64,000 nucleotides of DNA from Rubrimonas cliftonensis (GCF_900107585.1 NZ_FNQM01000001.1:310001-374000), one strand, 5' to 3'; counted from the stretch's first letter, positions 54,416 to 63,186 are shown. Notes: a model not told the origin generated them from the letters alone. Made by a program: numbers and translations.

Positions 54416-55957
54416 ATGTCGGTTCAGATGTTCCGTCGCTCCCTGCCCGAAAGCCTGCGCCACGACGCCCGCGACGCCCGGCTTCCCGCGCGCCCCGCGG
54501 CGGGGTTCCGCAACATGTTCAACCTCCATGAGGCAGACGAGCCCGAGCGCTGGCGCGGCGAGGGCTGCGCCAGCGAGACGGAGCGGATGCTGGCGGCGGT
54601 GGCGCAGCGGATGATGGGCGCGCGGCCCTCCGAGGCGCCCTCGCCCTTCCCCGCCGGCTACACCTATCTGGCGCAGTTCGTCGCCCACGACATGCAGTTC
54701 TCCACCGAGGAGGCCGAGTATCCGCCCGGCTCCGTGCCCGACGTGGCGCTGCGCCGCCGCCGGCTGATGCTCGAGACGATCTACGGCGAAGGCCCGGAGC
54801 GCGAACCGGGCCTCTACCAGGCGGGCGACGACGCGTTCGCCCGCTTCCGTCTGCGCTACGGCGCCTTCGGGCCCGGCGTCTCGCCCGGCCAGCGCACCCT
54901 CGCGCGGATGGGCGGCGCGAGCGGGCAGACGCTCTGCGCCGCCGACATCCGCAACGACGAGAACCCGGTGGTCGCGCAGGTCGCCGGCGCCTTCATCCGC
55001 CTGCACAACGTCGCGATGCGCAGGCTGACCGACTACGCCGAGCCCGAGGCCCGCTTCGAGGCGGCGCGCCGCGTCACCCGCGCGGTCTATCGCGGGCTGG
55101 TGTTCGGAGACCTGCTCCCGAGGCTCCTGCGCCCGGACGTCGCCGCCGCCTACGCCGGCGGCCTGCGGCTCGACAGCCCGGCGCTTGAGACCGACGACAT
55201 GCCGGTGGAATTCAGCCATGCGGCCTTCCGCACCGGCCACGCGCTCGTGCGCGCCGACTACGCCATCGGGCCGGCGGTCAACGGGGGCATGGCGATCAAC
55301 GTCCGCTCGATGATCCGCCACACCACGCGGCGCGACCCGGACGCCTTCGCCGAAGGGCGCGCGTGGCCGCTCGACTGGTCGCGCTTCTTCGGGCCTTCGG
55401 CGCAGGGGGCGCAGCCCTTCGGCCCCCATGTGAACGTCTTTCTCGCCGAGGCGCCCGGACTGCTGGACGACGACTACCCGCGCAAGCGCGGCGCGCATCT
55501 CATCCTGCGCGACCTCGTGCGCGGCATGGACGCCGGCCTGCTCAACGTCGCGGCGCTCGGCGCGGCGATCGCGCCGGGCTTCGGCGGGACGCCCGGCGCG
55601 AAGGAGTGGCTCGCCTTCGACGCCGCCGCGCGCGGCAAGGCGATGCTAGACTGGATCGACGGCGAAACGACGCTGAAGCCCTATCTGGCGAACCTGTGCT
55701 CGGACCCGCCGCTCTACCTCTTCCTCATGGTCGAGGCGGCGGCGCCGGCGGCGGTCGGGGGTGGCGACCGGGCGCGCTACGGCGTGATGGGAGGCGCCAT
55801 CGTCGCCGAACCGCTCCACGCCGCGCGGGACGCCACCCTGCGCGACGTCGAGGAAGTCTCGGGGCTGGACAACGACATCGCAAAGGTCTTCGGCGACGAC
55901 GGCGGCTCGCCCCGCCCGGCGGAGATGTCGCAGCTTCTCGCCCGCCTCACTCGGTGA
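54416..55957 (+). CDS. Animal-type haem peroxidase
   Basis: A 513-residue member of the animal (mammalian) peroxidase superfamily. YLAQFVAHDMQF has the distal His91 and Asp92, DIRNDENPVVAQVAGAFIRLHN has the catalytic Arg and the structural segment, and EFSHAAFRTGHALV has the proximal His275. No signal peptide is visible, so the site of action is unclear, but C-terminal residues have no RTX repeats that would target export. AGGAC precedes the ATG, and a CtrA box precedes the gene. A small unknown gene follows after 41 bases. Confidence 0.9.
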   Translation: MSVQMFRRSLPESLRHDARDARLPARPAAGFRNMFNLHEADEPERWRGEGCASETERMLAAVAQRMMGARPSEAPSPFPAGYTYLAQFVAHDMQFSTEEAEYPPGSVPDVALRRRRLMLETIYGEGPEREPGLYQAGDDAFARFRLRYGAFGPGVSPGQRTLARMGGASGQTLCAADIRNDENPVVAQVAGAFIRLHNVAMRRLTDYAEPEARFEAARRVTRAVYRGLVFGDLLPRLLRPDVAAAYAGGLRLDSPALETDDMPVEFSHAAFRTGHALVRADYAIGPAVNGGMAINVRSMIRHTTRRDPDAFAEGRAWPLDWSRFFGPSAQGAQPFGPHVNVFLAEAPGLLDDDYPRKRGAHLILRDLVRGMDAGLLNVAALGAAIAPGFGGTPGAKEWLAFDAAARGKAMLDWIDGETTLKPYLANLCSDPPLYLFLMVEAAAPAAVGGGDRARYGVMGGAIVAEPLHAARDATLRDVEEVSGLDNDIAKVFGDDGGSPRPAEMSQLLARLTR

Positions 55958-55998
55958 AGATCGGCAGGCCCAGAGCCGCCAAACGACGGAGACCCGAA

Positions 55999-56463
55999 AT
56001 GCCTGTCAACATGAACGTCATGCAGCACCAGCTTGTGGGCGCCTACATCTCCAAGTTGGCGCTGCATCCCGACGGTCGCCCGAGCTCCGTGGAGGGCCTG
56101 CTCCACGGCCTCGCGGAGTTCGTCAACGACGCGCTGGGCGTCGAGGCTATGACGGCCGTCTACGACGCCGGCACCCGCACCTGGCGCATCCATGGCGTCA
56201 TCGAGATGATCGGGATCGAAAAGGACGCCGCGCTCGACTACGCATGGCACACGCCCAAGCGGATCACCCTGCGGATGCCCGATCCGGAGCTGCTGGCGGA
56301 GGGCCGGAACCTTGCGATCGCATTCGACGCGGGGCGTCAGGGCGGCCGCATCTACACGCACCAGTTCTACTACGACTACATCCGCGACAGCTCCTACAAG
56401 ATGAGCAACGGCGACTTCCTCGACAGCCGCATCGCGGACTACGTCTTTTCCTCATGCCGCTGA
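55999..56463 (+). CDS. Protein of unknown function, 154 residues
   Basis: I do not recognise this gene. The protein is mixed alpha/beta with no signal peptide, membrane helix or metal-binding motif. A segment LVGAYISKLALHPDGRPSSVEGLLHGLAEFVNDALG is helical, and the second half has GRIYTHQFYYDYIRDSSYKMSNGDFLDSRIADYVF, rich in aromatic residues. GGAG precedes the ATG at 55999. It follows the peroxidase by 41 bases, so the two form a probable operon under the CtrA box. Its 3' end overlaps the convergent regulator gene by 12 bases. Confidence 0.75.
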   Translation: MPVNMNVMQHQLVGAYISKLALHPDGRPSSVEGLLHGLAEFVNDALGVEAMTAVYDAGTRTWRIHGVIEMIGIEKDAALDYAWHTPKRITLRMPDPELLAEGRNLAIAFDAGRQGGRIYTHQFYYDYIRDSSYKMSNGDFLDSRIADYVFSSCR

Positions 56464-58413
56464 AACGGGCGACACCAGCGAAACCGTTTCGACAAGAGCG
56501 CTTCTGAGAAGCGGGACCATCGGGGGCGCCGCCACGAACCATCGGGCGATGGCGGCGTCCTCCGGCGGTTCGGCCCCCTTCCAGCGGCTGCGGACCCATC
56601 CGCAGTATCGCGCCCAGGCCTCCTTCGCGCCGGCGAGATCGCCCATGCGCGCCCGCGCGACGGCCTCGTATCCGCCCGCGAGCGGTATGGTCGACTGGCT
56701 TCGGCGCGCCGCCTCGACGGCGGTCTCCAGGCGCCCGCCGTGCAGGTGGACGGCGACGCGATAACCCCAGTTCAGGCGCGAGGCCCCGAGATCGAGGTCG
56801 AGCGAGGTCTGCGCGTAGCGCTCAGCATCGGCCTGCGCGCCGCAGTTGGCGAGCGCGTCCGCTGCGGAGGCGAGCTTGCTGGGGCTCGTGGGATTTGCCT
56901 CGCATGAGGCGAGCAGCGGCGCCACAGCCTCGTCGCAGCGGCCCGCCATCGCCAGCGACCAGCCCAGACAGAGCAGCGCCTCGGAGTCGAGCGGATCGGC
57001 GTCGACCGCGGCCTGCGCCAGACGCACCGCCTCGGACTCGCCCGGCCGCAGGCGGCGCACGCCGGGAAACACGATATGGCCGGAATTCATGATCTTGGCG
57101 ATGCCGATCTGCGCGCGCGAGAAGCCGGGATCGGCGCGCAGGATGTCGCGGAAGATCGCCTCGGCGCGCTGGTCGGCCTCGGGCGTCCACTGCGCCATCA
57201 GGTCGCGCGCCTTCAGCAGCTTGTCGTAGAGCGGCAGCGAGACGTCGGCGACGTCCGAGCGCCGCGCCAGCCGGTCGCCGGCGATGCGCACGTCCAGCGC
57301 GGCGGCGATGCGGCGCGTCGTGACGCGGCATGTCTCGAACCAGCGCATGATGGTCAGGTCGATGTCCTGCTGGCCCCAGATGAAGCGCCGCGCGGCGCTC
57401 TCCTTCAGGGTCACGTTCAGGCGCACGCCGTCGCGGCTGGGAAAGGCGAGGCCCTCGATCTCGTAGACGCCGTCGGCGCGCGGCGGCGGCGCCCCCTCGC
57501 CGGGCTCCACGACGACCCATTCGCGGTAGGGCGTCAGCGAGGCGATGAGATCCTGCCGGAAGCCGCGCACGAGGTAGCCGTGCCGTTCGTCGACGCCGTC
57601 CAGCCGGAACTCGCCCATGCTGAGCGTCAGCGCCGGCCGGCCGCCGGCGACCGCCGCCGGCGGCGGCGCCTCGATCGATTTCAGCTTCACCGCAAGGGCC
57701 TGGGTCTCGGGCGAGGGCTCCGCCGCGAATTCGTCGTCGAGCAGATCCCAGAGCGCGGCGTAGCGTTTGAGCGCCCCGCGAAGATCGCCGCGGGCGGCGT
57801 CGCTCTCCATCAGGCGGCGGCAGGCGGGTTCGTGGCTCGGCTCCAGCGCCTGAAGGGCCTGGGCGGCGTGGCGCGCGGCGTCGTCGTCCGCATCGGTCAG
57901 CCGATGTTCGAGCCCGGCCGTCACCCGGTCGATCAGGGCGATGCGGCGCGCGGCCAGCCATTCCCCGAAAACGCCGTCCACCTCGTCGAAACCAGGCAGG
58001 ATCGCCTGCGGCAACGCGGCCCAGTCGATGTCCGACGGCGGCGGCGCGCCGGCTTCGAGCGCGTCGACCAGCGACAGCACGTCGACCGTGAAGGCTTCGT
58101 GCCGCAGTCCCACCGCGTCGCGGCGCACGTCCACCAGCTCGTCGAAGGCGGCGCCGAGGGCGCGCCGCAGGTCGTGCAGCGTCTGCCGCAGCGACTGCCG
58201 CGCCTGCTCCGCCGCGCGCTCGCTCCACAGCGCGAAGGCGAGGCGCTCGCGCGGCTGCACGGGAGGGCTCGACAGGGCGATATGCGCGACGATCGCCTGC
58301 GCCTTGCGGTTGCGCAGGTCTACGGGGCCGTCGGCGCCCAAGAGCGCGAAGCCGCCGATCACCCTGATTTCATGCGCCGCCGTCGCGCTTTTCCGCCACC
58401 GTTCCTGCACCAT
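56452..58413 (-). CDS. SARP-like regulator: winged helix, BTAD and TPR regions
   Basis: A 653-residue protein. The N-terminal 95 residues match an OmpR-type winged helix (VIGGFALLGADGPVDLRNRKAQAIVAHIAL ... RERLAFALW, then RQSLRQTLHDLRRALG). Residues about 100-260 form a bacterial transcriptional activation domain with its tetratricopeptide helices (LQALEPSHEPACRRLMESDAARGDLRGALKRYAAL). A central CHASE-like or adenylate-cyclase-like region (about 280-400) and a C-terminal TPR region follow. There is no NB-ARC domain, so it is not AfsR-like. The ATG at 58413 is preferred over 58434 because GGACGAGAG precedes it. It is downstream of the YcaO gene by 80 bases. Confidence 0.82.
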   Translation of the reverse strand: MVQERWRKSATAAHEIRVIGGFALLGADGPVDLRNRKAQAIVAHIALSSPPVQPRERLAFALWSERAAEQARQSLRQTLHDLRRALGAAFDELVDVRRDAVGLRHEAFTVDVLSLVDALEAGAPPPSDIDWAALPQAILPGFDEVDGVFGEWLAARRIALIDRVTAGLEHRLTDADDDAARHAAQALQALEPSHEPACRRLMESDAARGDLRGALKRYAALWDLLDDEFAAEPSPETQALAVKLKSIEAPPPAAVAGGRPALTLSMGEFRLDGVDERHGYLVRGFRQDLIASLTPYREWVVVEPGEGAPPPRADGVYEIEGLAFPSRDGVRLNVTLKESAARRFIWGQQDIDLTIMRWFETCRVTTRRIAAALDVRIAGDRLARRSDVADVSLPLYDKLLKARDLMAQWTPEADQRAEAIFRDILRADPGFSRAQIGIAKIMNSGHIVFPGVRRLRPGESEAVRLAQAAVDADPLDSEALLCLGWSLAMAGRCDEAVAPLLASCEANPTSPSKLASAADALANCGAQADAERYAQTSLDLDLGASRLNWGYRVAVHLHGGRLETAVEAARRSQSTIPLAGGYEAVARARMGDLAGAKEAWARYCGWVRSRWKGAEPPEDAAIARWFVAAPPMVPLLRSALVETVSLVSPVSAA

Positions 58414-58493
58414 CTCTCGTCCTGGACGCCCCATGGCGGGACGTTAGGACTTTCTCCGCAGCCGCGCCACTGGCGTAGGCGACACGCGCAATT

Positions 58494-59528
58494 TCAGCCC
58501 GGATCGAGGGCGAAACAGATCAGCTTGACTACGGTTGCAGCGCCCAGAGGCGCCTCAAGCGTCACGCGGCGAACCGGGTGCGCAAGGTCGGCGAGCGCCG
58601 CGCCCAGTTCGAAGGCTCCGGGCCGTCGCCCCGGCCACGCCGCGCCCGCCGGAAGCCCTCGAGGCGGCGCGAGGCCGCCCCGGCGCGCCGCGAAGAGCGC
58701 GCCGGTCTCCGCCGCGACGAGTTCGCGCGCGGCGGCGCAGGCCGCCTCGGCGGCGGTCTCGCCGGCAGCCGCGCCCTCGCCGAGTTCCGAGAACGCCGCG
58801 ACCACCGGCAGCGGATGGCAGTCGCGATCGATCCTGAACAGCGCGACGGGCGGCGCGGCGGCCGGCCTGCCGAGGCGCGCGAGCGTCGCGGCGCCGGCTT
58901 CGGCCGCATCGGCGTCGAAGCTGCACGCGCCATGGCGACGGAAACCGGCCATGGCGTGGCGTTCGAAGAGTTCGAGCGCAGCCGCGCGCAGCGCCGCGGT
59001 CGGCGTGACGCCGGCCGCGCAGCCGACGCTCAGCGGCGGCCCTGCGCGCGGCGCCTGCGGACTGGCGGGCGCCGTCCTGATCGCCAGCGCCGCGGGCGCG
59101 AGCGCCGGGGCGTCGTCGATCTCGGCGTCGATCCAGTCGAGCGGCGCGCGCGGATCGAGGCCCATGGCGCTCAATCGCGCGGCGCAGACGGCCTGCTCCG
59201 CGACGGACAGGCCGATCCCGGCGGCGCCGAGCGGCGCCCGCAGGCGCGGCTTCGCCGCGACGCATTGCGCCAGCGTCTCCGCCGCCTCGCCAAGACAGCC
59301 GCCGAGCGCGGCGCGGCGGCTGGCGCCGACGCCGGCGGCGTTGAAGCGCGCCCCGGCTCCGGCGAACACGGCGCCGACCACGACCGCCAGCGGCGCGGTC
59401 GGCGACGGCAGCGCGAAGAGAGCGTCGAGCCGGGGCGCGAGCGTCGACAGGCGCCGCAGGTCCACATCATCCTCCCCCGCCCAGCGCAGCAGCGCCTCGG
59501 GGTCGTCCTTCGGGAGATGCTCTGGCAC
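58494..59528 (-). CDS. Stand-alone YcaO-domain protein
   Basis: A 344-residue protein with the YcaO ATP-binding signature in three parts: NAAGVGASRRAALGGCLGEAAE (E81 and E84), VGCAAGVTPTAALRAAALELFERHA (E186, E189, R190), and a third Ala-rich segment with E269. YcaO enzymes activate amide backbones with ATP, for example to make thiazolines, thioamides or amidines, and E. coli YcaO aids RimO-dependent S12 methylthiolation. There is no C-terminal PxPxP tail, no TfuA, E1-like or dehydrogenase partner and no obvious precursor peptide. The start is GTG at 59528. It lies 71 bases downstream of a FliM-like gene and upstream of the SARP-like regulator, all on one strand. Confidence 0.75.
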   Translation of the reverse strand: MPEHLPKDDPEALLRWAGEDDVDLRRLSTLAPRLDALFALPSPTAPLAVVVGAVFAGAGARFNAAGVGASRRAALGGCLGEAAETLAQCVAAKPRLRAPLGAAGIGLSVAEQAVCAARLSAMGLDPRAPLDWIDAEIDDAPALAPAALAIRTAPASPQAPRAGPPLSVGCAAGVTPTAALRAAALELFERHAMAGFRRHGACSFDADAAEAGAATLARLGRPAAAPPVALFRIDRDCHPLPVVAAFSELGEGAAAGETAAEAACAAARELVAAETGALFAARRGGLAPPRGLPAGAAWPGRRPGAFELGAALADLAHPVRRVTLEAPLGAATVVKLICFALDPG

Positions 59529-59599
59529 GGCGCCGCTTTCCGGATCGCTTCTCCCCGCAGCAGAGCGCGACCGCGCGGCGCGGGCAAGCCGTCCCTGCG

Positions 59600-60544
59600 T
59601 CAGCCCTCGAGCCGGAGCTGGTCGATCAGGTCGATCGGCGGATCCGAGACGAGCTTGACCGCCTTCAGCGACCCCTTGGCCCCGAGCCGACAGGCGGCGA
59701 AGGAACGCTTGCCGCGCTGGGTGTCGATGACGAGCTCAAGCTGCTCCATGGCGCCGTGGCCGAGCTTGATGACGTCCCCGACCTTCATGGTGGACAGGCG
59801 CTCCAGCGGCAGGTGCTGCATGTCGATGACGGCGTCGAGCGTCAGCGCGGACTGCAGCAGGCTCCGCCGCAGCCGCTTGTCCCACAGGTCGGAGTTCAGC
59901 GACGACGGCGAGCCGTAGTGCTGCATCAGGTCGCCCTTGATCGGGTCGACGACCGAGAGCGGAAGCACGAGCTCGAAGAAGCCGTTGCGCCCGGCCTCGC
60001 CGATCTCGACGCGCTGGTTGATGATCATCACCTCGGACCGCTCCGGCGCGATGTTGGCCATCTGCGGCGTCGTCTCGAAGCGCATGCAGCGCATGTAGCC
60101 GAGGGACTTGCCCTTGCAGACGGTGCGCACGGCCGTGTCGAGCGCCTGCAGCACCGAGTTCGCGAAACGGGTGCACATGGCGAGGTCGATCGCGGTCTGC
60201 GAGCGCTGGGGGTAGGAGCTGTCGACGCCCGGATCACCGCCGAGCGACATGTCGACCACATGGCTCACGAGTTCGGCGTCCATGTGGAACGCGGCGGAGT
60301 TCGGCACGCCGTCCACCTCCAGCACGCCCAGCAGCGTCGGAGCCGGCAGGCCGCGCAGGTAGCGGCCGGCTCGAATCACCGCGTTCGCCTCCGTCTTGAC
60401 GTCTGCGGGCGTGTTGAACAGCGAACGCACCCGCGCCGCCGTCTCGCGCGCATGGCTGGCCGCGAGGACGCTGAGCTTCGGGTAGGAAGCCACCGAAACC
60501 CGGCTCTGGTCGATCTTCTTTCGGAGAACCGCTTCGGTCGACAT
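59600..60544 (-). CDS. fliM: FliM-like flagellar motor switch protein
   Basis: A 314-residue FliM/FliN-type protein. The middle domain matches FliM (LRGLPAPTLLGVLEVDGVPNSAAFHMDAELVSHVVDMSLGG), and the C-terminal SpoA domain has LTLDAVIDMQHLPLERLSTMKVGDVIKLG. The N-terminal CheY-binding EIDALL motif of canonical FliM is not visible. The ATG at 60544 has GGGGGCGG upstream; the frame is open to 60625, but the added residues are unlike FliM. It is divergent from motB across a 149-base gap with a CtrA-like site. Confidence 0.85.
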   Translation of the reverse strand: MSTEAVLRKKIDQSRVSVASYPKLSVLAASHARETAARVRSLFNTPADVKTEANAVIRAGRYLRGLPAPTLLGVLEVDGVPNSAAFHMDAELVSHVVDMSLGGDPGVDSSYPQRSQTAIDLAMCTRFANSVLQALDTAVRTVCKGKSLGYMRCMRFETTPQMANIAPERSEVMIINQRVEIGEAGRNGFFELVLPLSVVDPIKGDLMQHYGSPSSLNSDLWDKRLRRSLLQSALTLDAVIDMQHLPLERLSTMKVGDVIKLGHGAMEQLELVIDTQRGKRSFAACRLGAKGSLKAVKLVSDPPIDLIDQLRLEG

Positions 60545-60590
60545 GCCGCCCCCATCGTTTCGCGTTGCGACATGCATGCACCGCCCGCCG

Positions 60591-60605
60591 TTAACCGCTC
60601 GTTGC
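60591..60605. promoter_or_regulatory. Degenerate CtrA-like site between fliM and motB
   Basis: TTAACCGCTCGTTGC has a perfect left half and a mismatched right half (TTGC) at the correct 7-base spacing. It lies 46 bases before fliM and 88 bases before motB. Confidence 0.4.
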
Positions 60606-60693
60606 CCAAGGCTGGGCCGATGCACGATTTCTCAACGGCCCCCCGCGCAGTCTTCACGCGCCGTCCAGCATTCCGCCGCGACGGGGAGCGCGC

Positions 60694-61629
60694 ATGTCCA
60701 ACCTCAGACCGATCATCAAGAAGAAGAAGAAGGTGATGGGCGGCGGCCATCACGGCGGCGCCTGGAAGGTCGCCTACGCCGACTTCGTCACCGCCATGAT
60801 GGCGTTCTTCCTCCTGATGTGGCTGCTCAACGCGACCTCGGAGGAGCAGCGCGAGGGTCTCGCCGAGTATTTCGTGCAGCGCATCCCGATCTCGCCCGTT
60901 TCCGGCGGCGGCGACGGCGCGCTCAAGGGCGATTCGCTCGAAGCGATGGGGGCAAAGGCCGCGAGCGGCAGGGGCGCCGCCAATGCGCGGGAGGATCTCG
61001 ACGAGACCTCCTCCTCCGTCTCCAGCAACGACGGCCCAAGCGAGAAGCCCGCCGAGACCGACGGCGTGGAGCAGCGCGACGCCGCTGAAGGCGCCGCGGG
61101 CGAGAAGGCCTTCTCCGACATCGAATCCGCGTTCGAATCGCTAAGCGGCGAAAGCGACGTGGCCGACACCATGCTGCGCCACATCCGGACCCGCACGACG
61201 CCGGAGGGCCTGGTGATCGAGGTGTTCGACACGGAGGGGGAGACGCTCTTCACCGCAGGCAGTTCGGAGCCGACCCCGATGCTGCGCGCCCTGCTAGGCA
61301 TGGTCGCAAGCGTCGCGAAACTCGTCGATAACGACGTCGCGATCACCGGCCACACCGATTCCTCGCCTTTCGTGGTGAACGGCGACGACGGCAACTGGCG
61401 CCTGTCGAGCGACCGGGCCAACGGCGCGCGCCGCGCCCTGCTCGCGGAGGGGCTCGACCCCGGCCGCATCTCCGAAGTCTCCGGCAAGGCAGGAACGCAG
61501 CCGCTGGTGGATGATCCGGAAGACCCCCGCAACCGGCGGGTCGAGATCACCCTGCTGCGCAGGCCGCCGCAGGAGGCGCACTTCGACGTTCCGAAAGGGA
61601 AGCCCGCGGCGGAGGCCGAGGGCGAATGA
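60694..61629 (+). CDS. motB: Flagellar motor protein MotB
   Basis: MotB, 311 residues. A basic N-terminus (IIKKKKKVMGGGHHGG) precedes the single transmembrane helix with the proton-channel Asp30 (VAYADFVTAMMAFFLLMWLL). A long acidic linker (60-155) leads to the OmpA-like peptidoglycan-binding domain (TGHTDSSPF ... NWRLSSDRANGARRAL, then NRRVEITLL). It anchors the stator around the motor. The linker is longer than in E. coli MotB. motA is not adjacent. Confidence 0.93.
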   Translation: MSNLRPIIKKKKKVMGGGHHGGAWKVAYADFVTAMMAFFLLMWLLNATSEEQREGLAEYFVQRIPISPVSGGGDGALKGDSLEAMGAKAASGRGAANAREDLDETSSSVSSNDGPSEKPAETDGVEQRDAAEGAAGEKAFSDIESAFESLSGESDVADTMLRHIRTRTTPEGLVIEVFDTEGETLFTAGSSEPTPMLRALLGMVASVAKLVDNDVAITGHTDSSPFVVNGDDGNWRLSSDRANGARRALLAEGLDPGRISEVSGKAGTQPLVDDPEDPRNRRVEITLLRRPPQEAHFDVPKGKPAAEAEGE

Positions 61630-61642
61630 CGACCAACCGTCG

Positions 61643-61657
61643 TTAGGCGGGAATTAA
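61643..61657 (+). promoter_or_regulatory. CtrA-like site before flgE
   Basis: TTAGGCGGGAATTAA matches TTAA-N7-TTAA with one mismatch and correct spacing. It ends 58 bases before the flgE ATG and follows motB by 13 bases. Confidence 0.5.
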
Positions 61658-61715
61658 GATGGCCGCGCGCAGGGTGCGGTCATCGGTGATCCTCAGAATG
61701 GGATGAGGCGGTTAC

Positions 61716-63146
61716 ATGGGTATTTCTTCTGCGCTCAACGCAGGCGTGATGGGGCTGAACGTCAACGGCAGCAAGCTGTCGACGATTTCGGACAACATCG
61801 CGAACTCGGGCACCAAGGGCTACAAGCGCGCCGACGTGGAGTTCTCCAACCTCGTCATGACGGAGCGCCCGACGAGCTACGATGCTGGCGGCGTGCGCGG
61901 CACGACGGTGCGCGACATCGACCAGCGCGGCGCGATCCTTTCCACCACCAATGTCGGCGACATCGCCATCGGCGGCGGCGGGTTCCTGCCGGTCACCGAC
62001 CGCTCGCTCGTGGACAAGACGGTGAACCTGCCGCTCAAGCTGACCACCACGGGCTCGTTCCGACCCGACGCCCAGGGCGTCATGACGTCCGCCACCGGGC
62101 TGACGCTGATGGGCTGGGCCGCTGACGCGAACGGCGTGGTCACGCCTCCGAACCGCGAGAGCTCCGCGGGCCTCGAGCCGGTGCAGATCAAGAACCTCGC
62201 CATCGCCTCCGACCCGACGTCCGAGATCAAGCTCGCGGTCAACCTGCCCTCCTCCGTCACTGGCCCCACCACGCCGGCGGACCGGGAGTCGCTTTCACTT
62301 CCGGTCGAGTATTTCGGCGCGCTCGGCGGCTCCGACACGCTGTCGATCCAGTTCTCGAACTTCACCACCGACCGGACGGTGACGACGCCCTATGCGCAGA
62401 CGTCGCTGCCGGCCAACCAGTGGAACTTCGAGCTGTTTCCGAACGAGGAAGGTACGCTCAACCAGGTGCTGAACGAGACGCCGATCGCATCCTACCGGCT
62501 GACCTTCTCCGCCTCGCCAACCTCCGGCGGCGTGCTTACGCGGATCGAGGAGGTCTCGGCGAACGGCACGCTCTCCGGCAACTTCTCGCAATTCGCCACG
62601 CCTGACGACGCCACCACCGCACTGACGGACACGCTGACGGCCTACGATCCGGCCTCCGGCGAACTGAGCACGACGGTGAACGGTCAGGACATCACCATCG
62701 ACATCGGCCGGCTCACGACCAACGACGGCTTCCAGCAGCTCGACACCGACTTCACGGTGATCGAGATCGAGAAGAACGGCTCGCCGGCCTCGCCGCTGAT
62801 CGGCATCGAGATCAACCAGCGCGGCTTCCTGGACGCGATCTTCGAGTCGGGCTTCCGCCGCACGCTCTACCAGATCCCGGTCGGCGCCGTGCCGAACACG
62901 CGCGGTCTCTCGGCCGAGGACGGGCAGGCCTTCACGATCACGCCGCAGTCGGGCGGCGTCTACTTCTTCAACGCCGGCGAGGGTCCGACGGGCCGCATGG
63001 TGAGCTTCGCGCTGGAGGAGAGCACCACCGACATCGCCCAGGAGCTGACCGACCTGATCAAGACCCAGCGCGCCTACTCATCGAACGCCAAGATCATCCA
63101 GACGGTCGACGAGATGCTTCAGGAGACCACCAACCTCAAGCGCTGA
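61716..63146 (+). CDS. flgE: Flagellar hook protein FlgE
   Basis: FlgE, 476 residues, forms the hook. Starts with the rod/hook family signature MGISSALNAGVMGLNVNGSKLSTISDNIANSGTKGYKR, has GDIAIGGGGFLPV and GLTLMGWAADANG in the D0/D1 domains, and ends LTDLIKTQRAYSSNAKIIQTVDEMLQETTNLKR. The 4-base shift of frames to the next gene leaves 40 bases to flgK, which is probably in the same operon. Confidence 0.94.
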   Translation: MGISSALNAGVMGLNVNGSKLSTISDNIANSGTKGYKRADVEFSNLVMTERPTSYDAGGVRGTTVRDIDQRGAILSTTNVGDIAIGGGGFLPVTDRSLVDKTVNLPLKLTTTGSFRPDAQGVMTSATGLTLMGWAADANGVVTPPNRESSAGLEPVQIKNLAIASDPTSEIKLAVNLPSSVTGPTTPADRESLSLPVEYFGALGGSDTLSIQFSNFTTDRTVTTPYAQTSLPANQWNFELFPNEEGTLNQVLNETPIASYRLTFSASPTSGGVLTRIEEVSANGTLSGNFSQFATPDDATTALTDTLTAYDPASGELSTTVNGQDITIDIGRLTTNDGFQQLDTDFTVIEIEKNGSPASPLIGIEINQRGFLDAIFESGFRRTLYQIPVGAVPNTRGLSAEDGQAFTITPQSGGVYFFNAGEGPTGRMVSFALEESTTDIAQELTDLIKTQRAYSSNAKIIQTVDEMLQETTNLKR

Positions 63147-63186
63147 GACCGGCTGAAGTCGGTCCAGCGCGCCCAAGGAGGCCGCA

